The notes under the pieces are model-generated. The model searched no databases. It had not been told where the DNA came from and saw nothing but the letters and a program-made list of their open reading frames with translations. A DNA stretch of 64,000 nt from Methylobacterium sp. Leaf108 (GTDB lineage Bacteria; Pseudomonadota; Alphaproteobacteria; Rhizobiales; Beijerinckiaceae): positions 116,431-180,430 of the forward strand of contig NZ_LMND01000033.1 of NCBI RefSeq assembly GCF_001423265.1, given 5' to 3'. Positions 53,989 to 61,629 of this stretch are shown here, piece by piece; position 1 is the first letter of the stretch, and each line of letters begins with the position of its first letter. The position numbers were made by a program, and so were the translations under genes.

Positions 53989-54869
53989 ACCTCTCCGCCG
54001 TCGCTCATGCGCTTGGCGGGATGGTCACCGGAGGCCAGATGCTCGCGCCTGGCCCAGGCCACTCCCGTCGCGATCGTAGTGTAAGCGTCCGCCTCTCGCC
54101 CGGCTCACCGGACGGCATCCTGGTGCACAGCCACGCCGGCGACGACTGGCGCGCCGTCAAGGATCACGTCATGGCGCGGCTTGGCCGCCCCGTCTCACGG
54201 CGGGGCGATGTGTCGCCGCGGACTGAGGCGCGCGCTAAAGCGATGCACTTCCCCAACGCCGGCATGATCGAGAGGAGCCGACGTGCCGTCGATCTTTTGG
54301 ATCAGGCACGGGACCCGCAAGGGACCCTCGTCGAGCGGTATCTCGCCTCGCGGGCCCTCCGTCTCCCCGATCGGGCTCCTGAGGTCCTGCGCTTCCACCC
54401 GTCCTGTCCGTTCGGCGATAGTCGCATGCCAACGATGATCGCGGCTCTGCGCTCGATCATCACCGACGAACTGCAGGCCGTGCATCGAACGGCCCTGACG
54501 GCCGAGGGCGCCAAGGTCGGGCGCAAGATGCTCGGTCCGGCCGGTGGCGCGGCGGTGAAGCTCGACGCTGACGCAGAGATCACGGCCGGGCTCGTTATCG
54601 GTGAAGGCATCGAGACGTGCCTCGCCGCGCAACAGCTCGGCTTGCGGCCGGTCTGGGCGCTTGGCTCTGTTGGCGCCATTCGAGCCTTCCCGGTGCTGCC
54701 CGGAATCGAGCACCTGACGATTCTTGTGGAGACCGACGACGGGGGCGCCAGCGCGGCCGCGGTGCAGGAGTGCGGAACGCGTTGGCATGGAGCCGGGCGC
54801 GAGGTGACGCTCGCGGCATCACGGATCGGCGGCGACATGAATGACGCGATCCGGGAGGCTCGACGCTGA
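53985..54869 (+). CDS. Toprim-domain primase-like protein
   Basis: From a GTG at 53985 the product has 294 residues. The N-terminal part resembles the CHC2/primase-associated region (SVRLSPGSPDGILVHSHAGDDWRAVKDHV). The Toprim fold is in the C-terminal half: VIGEGIETCLAAQQLG with the Glu, then ILVETDDGGASAAAVQ for the acidic pair. It is probably a primase-type enzyme for replication of the element, coupled to the ATPase gene that begins on its stop codon. Confidence 0.8.
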   Translation: MNLSAVAHALGGMVTGGQMLAPGPGHSRRDRSVSVRLSPGSPDGILVHSHAGDDWRAVKDHVMARLGRPVSRRGDVSPRTEARAKAMHFPNAGMIERSRRAVDLLDQARDPQGTLVERYLASRALRLPDRAPEVLRFHPSCPFGDSRMPTMIAALRSIITDELQAVHRTALTAEGAKVGRKMLGPAGGAAVKLDADAEITAGLVIGEGIETCLAAQQLGLRPVWALGSVGAIRAFPVLPGIEHLTILVETDDGGASAAAVQECGTRWHGAGREVTLAASRIGGDMNDAIREARR

Positions 54870-56056
54870 TGGCCACCGCCGACACCATCGTCGACTTCGC
54901 AGCTTTTGTGCCGGAAGGCGAGCGCGCCGCGATCCGCGCAACGCCGTTCCGGTGGCGCGACCCGGCGAAAATCCCGCCCCGGGAATGGCTGTACGGGCGG
55001 CATTCGATCCGGCGGTTCCTGAGTACCACCGTAGCGCCTGGCGCCGTCGGCAAGTCGTCGCTTGTGCTGGTCGAGACCATCGCGATGGTGACGGGCCGGC
55101 CGCTGCTCGGCGTGACGCCGCCAAATCGGCTCCGGGTCTGGTACGTGAACCTTGAGGATCCACTAGAGGAGATTGAGCGCCGCGTCGCCGCAATCTGCCT
55201 TCATTACGGGATAGACCCCGGCGAAATGGAAGGTCGGTTGTTTCTGGATTCCGGCCGGACATCGGAGATCGTGATCGCCACCACTGCCAAGGACGGGGCG
55301 AAGATCGCCGAACCCGTGGTCGACGACCTCGTGCGGACGATCACTACCAACCGGATCGACGTCGCGATGGTCGACCCCTTCGTTTCGTCGCACCGGGTCT
55401 CGGAGAACGACAACGCGGCGATCGACCTCGTGGCGAAAGCATGGAACCGCGTCGCCGAAATTGGGCGCTGCGCCATCGAACTCGTCCACCACGTCAGGAA
55501 AGGACAGGGCGGCAGCAGCGAGTTCACAGTTGAGGATGGGCGCGGTGCTGGTGCTTTGCTCGCGGCAGCGCGATCAGCGCGTGTCCTAAACCCAATGACG
55601 AAGGAGCAGGCCGAGCGCGCCGGGCTGACCTCGCATCGTGGGTACTTCCGAGCCGATAATGGCAAAGCGAATTTGGCGCCGTCGCCGGATCGGAGTGAGT
55701 GGTTCAGGCTCGCGTCGGTCCCGCTCGGGAATGGGCCGAACGGAGGCGATCACATCGCGGTCGTTGAGCCGTGGGTATGGCCAGACGCGATGGAGGGAAT
55801 TACGGTCGACGACTTGCGGAAGGCACAGCGGGCTTTTGGTACTGGGCGGTGGCGGGAGAGCTCACAGGCGAAGGACTGGGCCGGCATCCCGATTGCCGAA
55901 GCGCTTGGCATCGAGTTGGACATGGCGGGCAAGGCGCGTGTGAAGTCGATGCTCAAGACGTGGATTGGTGCCGGGATGTTCGTCGTGATAGAGGGCAGCG
56001 ACGAGAAGCGGAACAAGCGCTCGTTCATTGAGGTCGGCGAGATCGCATCGGACTAA
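54869..56056 (+). CDS. RecA/RepA-like AAA ATPase
   Basis: This 395-residue protein has a Walker A written APGAVGKSSL (the usual glycine before the Val replaced by Ala), followed by VWYVNLEDPLEEIERRV. A Walker B-like IDVAMVDPFVSSHRVSEND and a VHHVRKG sensor segment come next. It fits the RSF1010 RepA-like hexameric helicase group found in many phages and plasmids. Its C-terminal part (AQRAFGTGRWRESSQAKDW, EALGIELD) looks like a winged-helix accessory domain. With the Toprim protein it would form the replication module. Confidence 0.82.
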   Translation: MATADTIVDFAAFVPEGERAAIRATPFRWRDPAKIPPREWLYGRHSIRRFLSTTVAPGAVGKSSLVLVETIAMVTGRPLLGVTPPNRLRVWYVNLEDPLEEIERRVAAICLHYGIDPGEMEGRLFLDSGRTSEIVIATTAKDGAKIAEPVVDDLVRTITTNRIDVAMVDPFVSSHRVSENDNAAIDLVAKAWNRVAEIGRCAIELVHHVRKGQGGSSEFTVEDGRGAGALLAAARSARVLNPMTKEQAERAGLTSHRGYFRADNGKANLAPSPDRSEWFRLASVPLGNGPNGGDHIAVVEPWVWPDAMEGITVDDLRKAQRAFGTGRWRESSQAKDWAGIPIAEALGIELDMAGKARVKSMLKTWIGAGMFVVIEGSDEKRNKRSFIEVGEIASD

Positions 56057-56316
56057 TAGAGGTAGCTCTCCCACCGGTCGAAGATGGTCTGCGCGTCTAG
56101 AAGCTGAAGGAATTGCAGCGTTCTGATCTCGTCCCTTGCTACTTCGTCGACAACGATTGTAATGAAGCAAGCGCCGTTCCCCGCGTCAATGACCTCAGGA
56201 CGTTCTAGCATTCTGGATGTTATGGCCAGGATCAGTTGGGTGAGGAATGTCTTCGGATCTTTGGTCGCGCTGACGAGCATCCTGATCCGATATTTCCGTC
56301 TTAGACCTGATCCCAT
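56053..56316 (-). CDS. unknown small protein convergent with the ATPase gene
   Basis: The 87-residue product starts at the ATG at 56316; a longer frame extends into the repeat cluster. It reads RMLVSATKDPKTFLTQLILAITSRMLERPEVIDAGNGACFITIVVDEVARDEIRTLQFLQLLDAQTIFDRWESYLY. The stop overlaps that of the convergent ATPase gene. No family was recognised. The mixed hydrophobic/charged pattern is protein-like. Confidence 0.45.
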   Translation of the reverse strand: MGSGLRRKYRIRMLVSATKDPKTFLTQLILAITSRMLERPEVIDAGNGACFITIVVDEVARDEIRTLQFLQLLDAQTIFDRWESYLY

Positions 56317-56317
56317 C

Positions 56318-56470
56318 TGCCCCACCTCGCTTTGCGCCGGAAACCTCGGTGCCCCGCCCCGCCACACCTGCCCCACCCTTAAGGGTGGTGGGGCAAGTGA
56401 GGCAGTGGGGCAAGGCACCTGAAGCGCCTCACCGCCACACCTTGCCACGCCTTACCTTCCAAAGTGGGGC
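56318..56470. repeat. cluster of TGGGGCA heptamers, candidate origin or operator
   Basis: TGCCCCA occurs at 56318-56324 and 56369-56375, and TGGGGCA at 56389-56395, 56406-56412 and 56464-56470. The inner pair forms an imperfect palindrome with a CTTAAG centre (56369-56395). Two copies on the same strand are extended to GTGGGGCAAG. Five identical heptamers in 153 bp next to replication genes look like iterons or sites for a DNA-binding protein. Confidence 0.6.
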
Positions 56471-56931
56471 ACCCCTGCAAGGTCGCCGGCTTGTCGTTGA
56501 GCGGACGTCGTGCGGCTGCCAGTAGGATGCAGGCGCTTCATTCGCGGGATTTGGCTGAGCAGCAATCTGAGCTCGCGCCTTAGACCCCGTTTCATAACCC
56601 GCGTAGCGAGGCTTTGGGCCATGCGTCGCCCTCTTCGCAGCTCCGACGAATGTGCCCGAGCCGCCGCCCTTCTTGGCGTCTTAGAGGGTGATCGTCGGAT
56701 GGGTCGGAGGGACGACCAGGCACCTCCACTGAGGCATCCGAAAAAGCGGAGAGGCCGGGACGCCCATCTCAACGACCTGTCAGCTTCAAGGTTGGAGCAC
56801 GTGGAAACGGAGCTGGGCGGAAACGCTATCCGCCGTAGAGACCGAGTTCTCTGCGCGAAATCAGCCGCTTAGTGATCCCACTCATCCACCTACCCACACT
56901 TCGACCCACGATCGAGGCCAATTCTACCGCT
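56471..56931. other. stretch without a convincing gene
   Basis: Open frames exist on both strands (e.g. 56452-56772 minus, 56510-56872 plus), but they are arginine/serine-rich and resemble no protein I know. A 19-codon minus frame from the ATG at 56885 (MSGITKRLISRRELGLYGG, then TAG) recalls the start of an AlpA-like regulator and might be a decayed gene. Otherwise nothing was recognised. Confidence 0.4.
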
Positions 56932-57141
56932 TCATTTGCGTCCTTCGTCCCCGCCTTGAAGCAGCTTCTCGATGGTCTCCTGCCCTTGCGCCTGAGCCTT
57001 TGCCTGCGACGCCAATGCCCGATCCGACCGCTGAATCAGCTTGCCGTGCTTCCGAATAGCCCATTGCCAAGCCGATTCCGATCGGGGGTTGCGTTCGACT
57101 TCGAGGGTGTACGGATAGGTGCTGGTCTTCTGCTCTGTCAT
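56932..57141 (-). CDS. unknown 69-residue protein
   Basis: The product reads MTEQKTSTYPYTLEVERNPR followed by a polar helix (ALASQAKAQAQGQETIEKLLQGG). The composition is soluble and coiled-coil-like. It begins six bases after the stop of the Rmf-like gene on the same strand, so the two are cotranscribed. No family was recognised. An overlapping frame (56924-57220) is a weaker candidate. Confidence 0.55.
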   Translation of the reverse strand: MTEQKTSTYPYTLEVERNPRSESAWQWAIRKHGKLIQRSDRALASQAKAQAQGQETIEKLLQGGDEGRK

Positions 57142-57147
57142 GTTGCG

Positions 57148-57330
57148 CTACATGTTTTGGCCGGGATCGGGGCTCGCTACGAGTTGCTCGGCTTCGATCG
57201 TTGCGTAGCCTTCCAACCAATCTGAGCTTTCCTGTGATCCTGCCGGATAGGGATTAGCGGAAATTGGCTGTCCCTCCACCCTCGCGGTACTACCCTCGAG
57301 CCAAATCTTATTCGAAACGACCACGGTCAT
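57148..57330 (-). CDS. small protein with Rmf/CrpP-like motif
   Basis: The 60-residue product starts at the ATG at 57330, which has AGAGG eight bases ahead; a GTG two codons upstream also exists. It carries ARVEGQPISANPYPAGSQESSDWLEGY, close to the (N/C)PY..gS...W..G(W/Y) signature of ribosome-modulation-factor/CrpP-like proteins common on phages. In CrpP the reported link to drug modification is contested, so no function is assigned. Confidence in the family is moderate. Confidence 0.6.
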   Translation of the reverse strand: MTVVVSNKIWLEGSTARVEGQPISANPYPAGSQESSDWLEGYATIEAEQLVASPDPGQNM

Positions 57331-57508
57331 ATGCACACCTCTTGTTTGCGCCGAGCAGGCTTACACCCGGCTCAAGGATGAAGCCGGGTGGCTCAGCCTT
57401 AACGCCGCTGGTGGCGATGGGATTGATGAAGCACAGCCGCGATCGGCGTCTCCAAGCTTCAGTTATTTCGAACCTATCGGGCGCGATAGGGGCGTATCGA
57501 TCGAGCAC
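57308..57508 (-). CDS. possible small protein bridging two minus-strand genes
   Basis: This 66-residue frame (FEITEAWRRRSRLCFINPIATSG, LEPGVSLLGANKR) fills the space between the genes at 57463-57795 and 57148-57330 and overlaps both. The arrangement would make a continuous operon, but it also covers a perfect hairpin and no family is known. It is listed as doubtful. Confidence 0.3.
   Translation of the reverse strand: MLDRYAPIAPDRFEITEAWRRRSRLCFINPIATSGVKAEPPGFILEPGVSLLGANKRCAYDRGRFE
57364..57390. terminator. perfect 9-bp hairpin in the minus-strand cluster
   Basis: CACCCGGCT (57364-57372) pairs with AGCCGGGTG (57382-57390) around a nine-base loop. It follows the gene 57463-57795 by about 75 bases and precedes the Rmf-like gene. 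It could terminate or process the minus-strand transcript. It lacks a T-run. Confidence 0.4.
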
Positions 57509-57795
57509 GACGGGGGCGCTTCCCGGAAGATCCGCACCAGCGGTGGCTTTTCACCGTTCTCGATCGCGTACAGACGCTCTTCCTCCGCCTGGGCCCAGCT
57601 CTTGTCGTCCGAGTGTTCTGCTTCAAGGAACACACCGGTTCGGCAGCCCCATCCATGAGCCCGAGCCACTTGTGCCTGCTCGTAGCTCACCGAGAAGTAG
57701 CCGAACTCGTGTAGCTCATGGTCGCGGCAGAGGATCCTGCCATCAGGCGTGAGGATGTCACCCGGCTTGGCGGTGGCTGGGATGTCTATGGTCAT
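57463..57795 (-). CDS. unknown 110-residue protein
   Basis: The start is the ATG at 57795 with AGGAGC eight bases ahead. It encodes MTIDIPATAKPGDILTPDGR, then CRDHELHEFGYFSVSYEQAQVARAHGWG and an acidic block DDKSWAQAEEERLYAIENGE. The sequence is convincingly protein-like, but I do not recognise a family. The GTG-started frame 57792-57992 upstream overlaps it by four bases (ATGA), so they would be coupled. Confidence 0.6.
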   Translation of the reverse strand: MTIDIPATAKPGDILTPDGRILCRDHELHEFGYFSVSYEQAQVARAHGWGCRTGVFLEAEHSDDKSWAQAEEERLYAIENGEKPPLVRIFREAPPSCSIDTPLSRPIGSK

Positions 57796-57992
57796 AGAGT
57801 TGCTCCTGGAGTGCGATGAGGGCGCGCGGTGATCGCAGCATGGATCTGGTCGCGGATACGGCATGCCGCCACATGCGGGCCGTCCCGGAAGCTTGCGTCC
57901 ACTTTGGATCCTGATCTCCGGTGCTCGGACATCTCGGCCGCCACGTGCGCCCCTGTGCCCTTTCTCAACGTGTTCAGGTGGGCCGTGTTCAC
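57792..57992 (-). CDS. possible small protein upstream of the 110-residue gene
   Basis: From a GTG at 57992 a 66-residue frame reads LRKGTGAHVAAEMSEHRRSGSKVDASFRDGPHVAACRIRDQIHAAI. It overlaps the next start by four bases. It lacks an obvious ribosome site and a family, so it is a tentative call. It would be first in the minus-strand set, with a promoter in 57993-58294. Confidence 0.4.
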   Translation of the reverse strand: MNTAHLNTLRKGTGAHVAAEMSEHRRSGSKVDASFRDGPHVAACRIRDQIHAAITARPHRTPGATL

Positions 57993-58294
57993 GAACGGGG
58001 CATCATTTCGTTCGCTGCCGTACGCAAGTGTTCGCTTATATTCGAAGCAACGTGATTATCTTTATGCTTGCAAAACGCTGTCGGGTTACCCTATATCTGA
58101 GACGTAACTAGTTCGCTGCCTAGTCGTTTGGCTTACAGGTCGGCACCAGTGTAGCGAGCGAGGGGGTCTATTCATTGCGGGCGACGTGACCAGCTCAACA
58201 ACGGAAACCCCGGCTCCGTGGCCCCCTACGCTTTGGCGATGGTGAGGCGGTCAAGCTGGAGAAGGTCACACGCTCATTCTTGGAAGGCTCGCTC

Positions 58295-58672
58295 GTGATC
58301 CGGAAGCCGAAGCCGCCCCGCCAACGCTCCGCAGTCTCGAACGGCAAGCTGTTCCTTGGCAGGGTCGACGGCCGCACAGACGTCGCGCGCCGGTTCGCCG
58401 ACATCATCGCGGACCTGGAGACCGAACGCGGAGGCACGGAAGCTCTTGGCGTCATCGAGCGCCAGGCGGTGCGTGCCTTCGCCATGCTGAGCGTCCAGCG
58501 CGAACTCATCGAGGCCGACATGGCCGCCGGCAAGGTGGTCAATGCCGACGTCTATGGCCAACTCTGCGATCGTATGGACCGCCAGAGCCGTCGGATGGGT
58601 TCGCCGATCAAGTCCGTGCGCAAGAGCCTTCGTGAACATGTCGCCGCGACGGCTGGAAGGTCCCGCCCATGA
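58295..58672 (+). CDS. terminase small-subunit-like protein
   Basis: The GTG at 58295 has GGAAGG seven bases ahead and gives 125 residues; a TTG at 58280 is an alternative. The product is basic at the N-terminus and helical (DVARRFADIIADLETERGG, IERQAVRAFAMLSVQRELIEADMAAGKVVNADVYGQL). It overlaps the large terminase start by four bases (ATGA). Position, size and charge fit a small terminase subunit that recognises packaging DNA; the family itself is not certain. Confidence 0.6.
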   Translation: MIRKPKPPRQRSAVSNGKLFLGRVDGRTDVARRFADIIADLETERGGTEALGVIERQAVRAFAMLSVQRELIEADMAAGKVVNADVYGQLCDRMDRQSRRMGSPIKSVRKSLREHVAATAGRSRP

Positions 58673-60159
58673 CCCGCATCTGCACCATGCGCCATGCGCT
58701 GGAAGATCCTGCCATTTTTGGTTCGGTGCTGCCGGGCGAGAGCTGGGCAGCCTGGCGGGTCGTCCTGATCGCGAGCCAGGGCGAGCCGCTGACGGATGCC
58801 GAGCGGGTCATCTTCACGGCGCTGACGGGGCGCAAGCGTGAGCCAGACGAGCCCTGCGACGAGGTCTGGGGCGTCGTCGGCCGACGAGGTGGCAAGACCC
58901 GAGCGTTCGCCGTCGCCGCGGCCTACTTCGCTGGGTGCGTCGACTACGAAGATCGTCTCGCCCCCGGCCAGCGCGCACGCCTCCCTGTCATGGCAACGGG
59001 CGTGCGCGCCGCAAAGGAAGCGTTCGCCTACCTGCTCGGTATCTTTGCCGAAGTCCCGATGTTCGCCGAGATGCTGGATGGGGAGCCGACGCAAGACACC
59101 ATCCGGCTCACGAACCGCGTCGACATCGAGGTGGCCCCAGCCAACTTCAAGACGGTGCGCGCTGCAACCCTTGTCGCGGTGATCTGCGACGAGATCGCGT
59201 TCTGGCACATCGAGAACGCCGCCAACCCCGACAAGGAGATCCTGCGGGCGCTGCGTCCGGGCCTCTCGACGCTGGGCGGTCCTTTGTTCGTCCTGTCGTC
59301 GCCCTACGCCAAGAAGGGCGAGCTCTGGACCACCTACCATCGCGGCTTCGGCGCAAGTGGTGATCCGCGCATCCTCGTCATCCAGGCTCCGACCCTGACG
59401 ATGCATCGCTCGCCGAACCTGGAGCGGATTATCGCCCGCGCCTACGAGAAGGATGCGGAGGCGGCAAAGGCCGAGTATGGTGCCGAGTTCCGGGACGGCA
59501 TCTCCGACTTCGTGAGCGCCGAGGTCGTGGCCGCATGCACCGATGTCGGCGTCACAGTCCGCGAACCGTTGGACCGCATCACCTACTCCGCTTTCGTCGA
59601 CCCGGCCGGTGGTTCGGGCCAGGACAGCATGACGCTTGCCATCGCGCATGCCAGCGCAGACGGCGCCGGCATCCTCGACCTGGTGCTGGCCATCAAGCCA
59701 CCGTTCTCGCCCGAGGCAGCCTGTGCCGAGTTTGCCGCCACCCTGAAGCTGTATCGCGTCAGCAGGGTCATAGGCGACAACTGGGGCGGCGAGTTCGTGA
59801 AGGAAGGGATGCAGAAGCTCGGCATCTCCTACGAGCGGTCGGACAAGCCTAAGGGCTCGATCTACGCCGACTTCCTGCCGCTCCTGAATAGCCGGCGTGT
59901 CCGCCTGCTCGATCAGGACACGCTGCGGCGGGAGCTTCTCGGTCTGGAGCGGCGCACGGCATGGGGCGGCAAGGACTCCATCGATCACGCTGCCGGCGCA
60001 CATGACGATCTCATCAACGTCGCGGCTGGTGCGCTCGTCAATGTCACGAAGCGCCGGACCTACGGCATGCTATCGGACGCCGTGCTGGGCACCGCTGATG
60101 AGCGCGAACGCGACGAGATGAACGCGCGTCGTTTCGCTCATATCTTCGGGAGCCGATGA
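58669..60159 (+). CDS. phage terminase large subunit
   Basis: This 496-residue protein has an ATPase domain with Walker A-like VVGRRGGKTRAFAVAAAYFA, Walker B VAVICDEIAFW and the coupling motif LFVLSSPYAKKGELW. The C-terminal RNase H-like nuclease has AFVDPAGGSGQDSMTLA, VIGDNWGGEFVKEGMQKLG and HDDLINVAAGALV, giving the three acidic metal ligands. It would drive DNA into a capsid. Since no portal or capsid genes follow in this window, the element either uses another phage's head or has lost those genes. Confidence 0.92.
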   Translation: MTRICTMRHALEDPAIFGSVLPGESWAAWRVVLIASQGEPLTDAERVIFTALTGRKREPDEPCDEVWGVVGRRGGKTRAFAVAAAYFAGCVDYEDRLAPGQRARLPVMATGVRAAKEAFAYLLGIFAEVPMFAEMLDGEPTQDTIRLTNRVDIEVAPANFKTVRAATLVAVICDEIAFWHIENAANPDKEILRALRPGLSTLGGPLFVLSSPYAKKGELWTTYHRGFGASGDPRILVIQAPTLTMHRSPNLERIIARAYEKDAEAAKAEYGAEFRDGISDFVSAEVVAACTDVGVTVREPLDRITYSAFVDPAGGSGQDSMTLAIAHASADGAGILDLVLAIKPPFSPEAACAEFAATLKLYRVSRVIGDNWGGEFVKEGMQKLGISYERSDKPKGSIYADFLPLLNSRRVRLLDQDTLRRELLGLERRTAWGGKDSIDHAAGAHDDLINVAAGALVNVTKRRTYGMLSDAVLGTADERERDEMNARRFAHIFGSR

Positions 60160-60440
60160 TGCAGCCTCAAGTCCTCATCCCTTGGGACCGCGAGGAGGCC
60201 ATCAGCGTCGATGAGGCGGCACATGCAGCGCTGAAATCAGCCGGCACCATCTGGACTTGGGCTCGGGACCGGCACATCGGCCGGCGCGTCGGCGGCGGGA
60301 CATGGATGATCTCGCATCCGGCCCTGATGATGCTCCTGAACAACGACGCTGCGGCCTTGTCGGCCTACCTCGCGGGCGACCGGAGATCCGATCACGTCGG
60401 CAGCTATTTCGACCGGCTACTGATCAGCCGCGTGTCATAG
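60156..60440 (+). CDS. small protein with a helix-turn-helix-like region
   Basis: This 94-residue protein overlaps the terminase stop. It has AISVDEAAHAALKSAGTIWTWARDRHIGRRVGGGTWMISHPALMMLL, which resembles an excisionase-type winged helix (sensing helix, basic wing, then a helix). It ends with YFDRLLISRV. No exact family was assigned. It belongs to the terminase operon. Confidence 0.6.
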   Translation: MMQPQVLIPWDREEAISVDEAAHAALKSAGTIWTWARDRHIGRRVGGGTWMISHPALMMLLNNDAAALSAYLAGDRRSDHVGSYFDRLLISRVS

Positions 60441-60543
60441 TTGGCAAAGTGCGTAACTCTGTCAGAGTTGTCGGGCCTATTGTGATGCTCGCCTCAAGTC
60501 CATCGCAAGGTTTAGCTAACCTGATCCGCAGGGGAATAGCGGC

Positions 60544-60654
60544 ATGACCACATCGATCAACGACGCGATGGCAAGCCTGCCCTTGGAGTTCCGAAGCAAG
60601 ATGCGCTACGAAATCGTAATTACCCACCCCCTTCCGCCGGTGGGATTTCGCTGA
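60544..60654 (+). pseudogene. truncated phage-element gene cut by the IS66 insertion
   Basis: The ATG at 60544 has AGGGG upstream. The frame reads MTTSINDAMASLPLEFRSKMRYEIV and then runs into the IS66 end (from about 60616) and stops at 60654. Only about 24 native codons remain. The original protein cannot be identified. Confidence 0.55.
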
Positions 60655-61120
60655 TTCCTTGGTAGGATGGGCCGAGGCGATCTTGAGCGGCTGAGCCGCG
60701 AAGAGCTGATCGAACTGGTGATGCGACTGCAGCGCCCGGAGAAGACCTCACGCACCTCGTCCAAGCCATCGGCGACGGACCGCAAGGAGAGGCGCGAGCA
60801 ATCCAAGCCCGGTGTGGCGAAGCCCGGCCACGAGGGCCACAGTCGGGTGATGAGCGAAGATCCCAATCGGATTGTCGAGCATCGTCCGGATCACTGTGCG
60901 TGTTGTGGTGGCGCCTTGCGCGGGAATCTTCCCGCCGAGATTTTGAGCGCGTCCAAGCGGATCGAGCTTCCCGAAGTCGCGCCGGTGGTCATCCAGCATC
61001 GGCGCCTCGCCGTGTTGCCTGTCCCGCGGGACGCGGTCCGTAGTGCCAGTGCCGGAGGCGGCGCGGGGCACGCCGTTCGGCCCGCGGCTGCACGCGGGGG
61101 CGACGTATCTAAAGACCTTC
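60616..61120 (+). mobile_element. IS66-family left-end fragment with broken transposase gene
   Basis: From GTAAT at 60616 the sequence reads as an IS66 end. The frame from 60667 encodes the TnpC-type N-terminus: LERLSREELIELVMRLQRPEKTSRTSSKPSATDRKERREQ, KPGHEGHSRVMSEDP and HCACCGGALRG. After RRLAV an indel near 61015-61030 moves the IS frame; the correct reading PVPEAARGTPFGPRLHAGATYLKTF lies in another frame. It stops matching near 61115. The catalytic DDE part and right end are missing, so it is inactive. Confidence 0.82.
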
Positions 61121-61287
61121 GTTATGAAAACAACGTTATTTTATGGTGTGGTAGCCAAATGGTGCGCCAAATGCCTAAACTGTTCGGGCATGTTCTAGTG
61201 CACAAGCAACACGTCCACGGTGAAACTTTTTGCTTTTGGTGAACGTTGCCGTCTCACGTTTTCAAAGAATACCAAGAAGTTTAATTA

Positions 61288-61629
61288 CTATCCCAAACTG
61301 ATTTCGCCAAAGCGGGCCTCGTAGTTGCCAATCCGGTTTTGTAAGAGCAGTAGAAGGCGCTTAGCCGCGTGCGGAGTCAACATAACCTGCTGGTTTATTT
61401 CAACCACCATTTCCTCTGCCTCCGACAAGTTTACCGACTTGTTTAATCCGAACACTAGCATGAACTCCTCCCGAGTGTGGATAACGTTCACTACATTGGC
61501 AAATGAAGTTGTCATCCCGCAATCGTCCCAACGCACCGGCTTGATATTCGAGCGTTGACCGTTTGCCGCTTTGCGCTCCGCTGTTTTTGGTGCTGTGTTC
61601 TCACCGTCCTGTTGAGCTTTAGTGGGCAT
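61288..61629 (-). CDS. DUF3467 family protein
   Basis: This 113-residue protein has a polar N-terminus and a DUF3467 core: TSFANVVNVIHTREEFMLVFGLNK, then a helix and VMLTPHAAKRLLLLLQNRIGNYEARFGEI. The family is small and of unknown function. The gene is in AT-richer sequence with 168 bp and 157 bp gaps around it, between the IS66 fragment and the RTX gene, so it may be an orphan from a transferred segment. Confidence 0.75.
   Translation of the reverse strand: MPTKAQQDGENTAPKTAERKAANGQRSNIKPVRWDDCGMTTSFANVVNVIHTREEFMLVFGLNKSVNLSEAEEMVVEINQQVMLTPHAAKRLLLLLQNRIGNYEARFGEISLG

Larger units (their letters stand above)
51191..61120 (+). mobile_element. integrated phage-satellite-like element or prophage remnant
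   Basis: Contents in order are integrase, AT-rich unknown gene, AlpA-like regulator, PC4-like protein, Toprim protein, RecA/RepA-like ATPase, TGGGGCA repeats, minus-strand small genes, small and large terminase, one small gene, a cut gene and an IS66 fragment. No portal, capsid, protease or tail gene is visible. Composition also differs from the chromosome in places (52.5-53.3 kb, 61.1-61.8 kb). The right boundary is arbitrary: I set it at the end of the IS66 fragment. Confidence 0.65.

Noticed and set aside
56452..56872. Overlapping frames 56452-56772 (minus) and 56510-56872 (plus) as genes
   Set aside because: Both are Arg/Ser-rich, lack ribosome sites and resemble shadows. No family was recognised.
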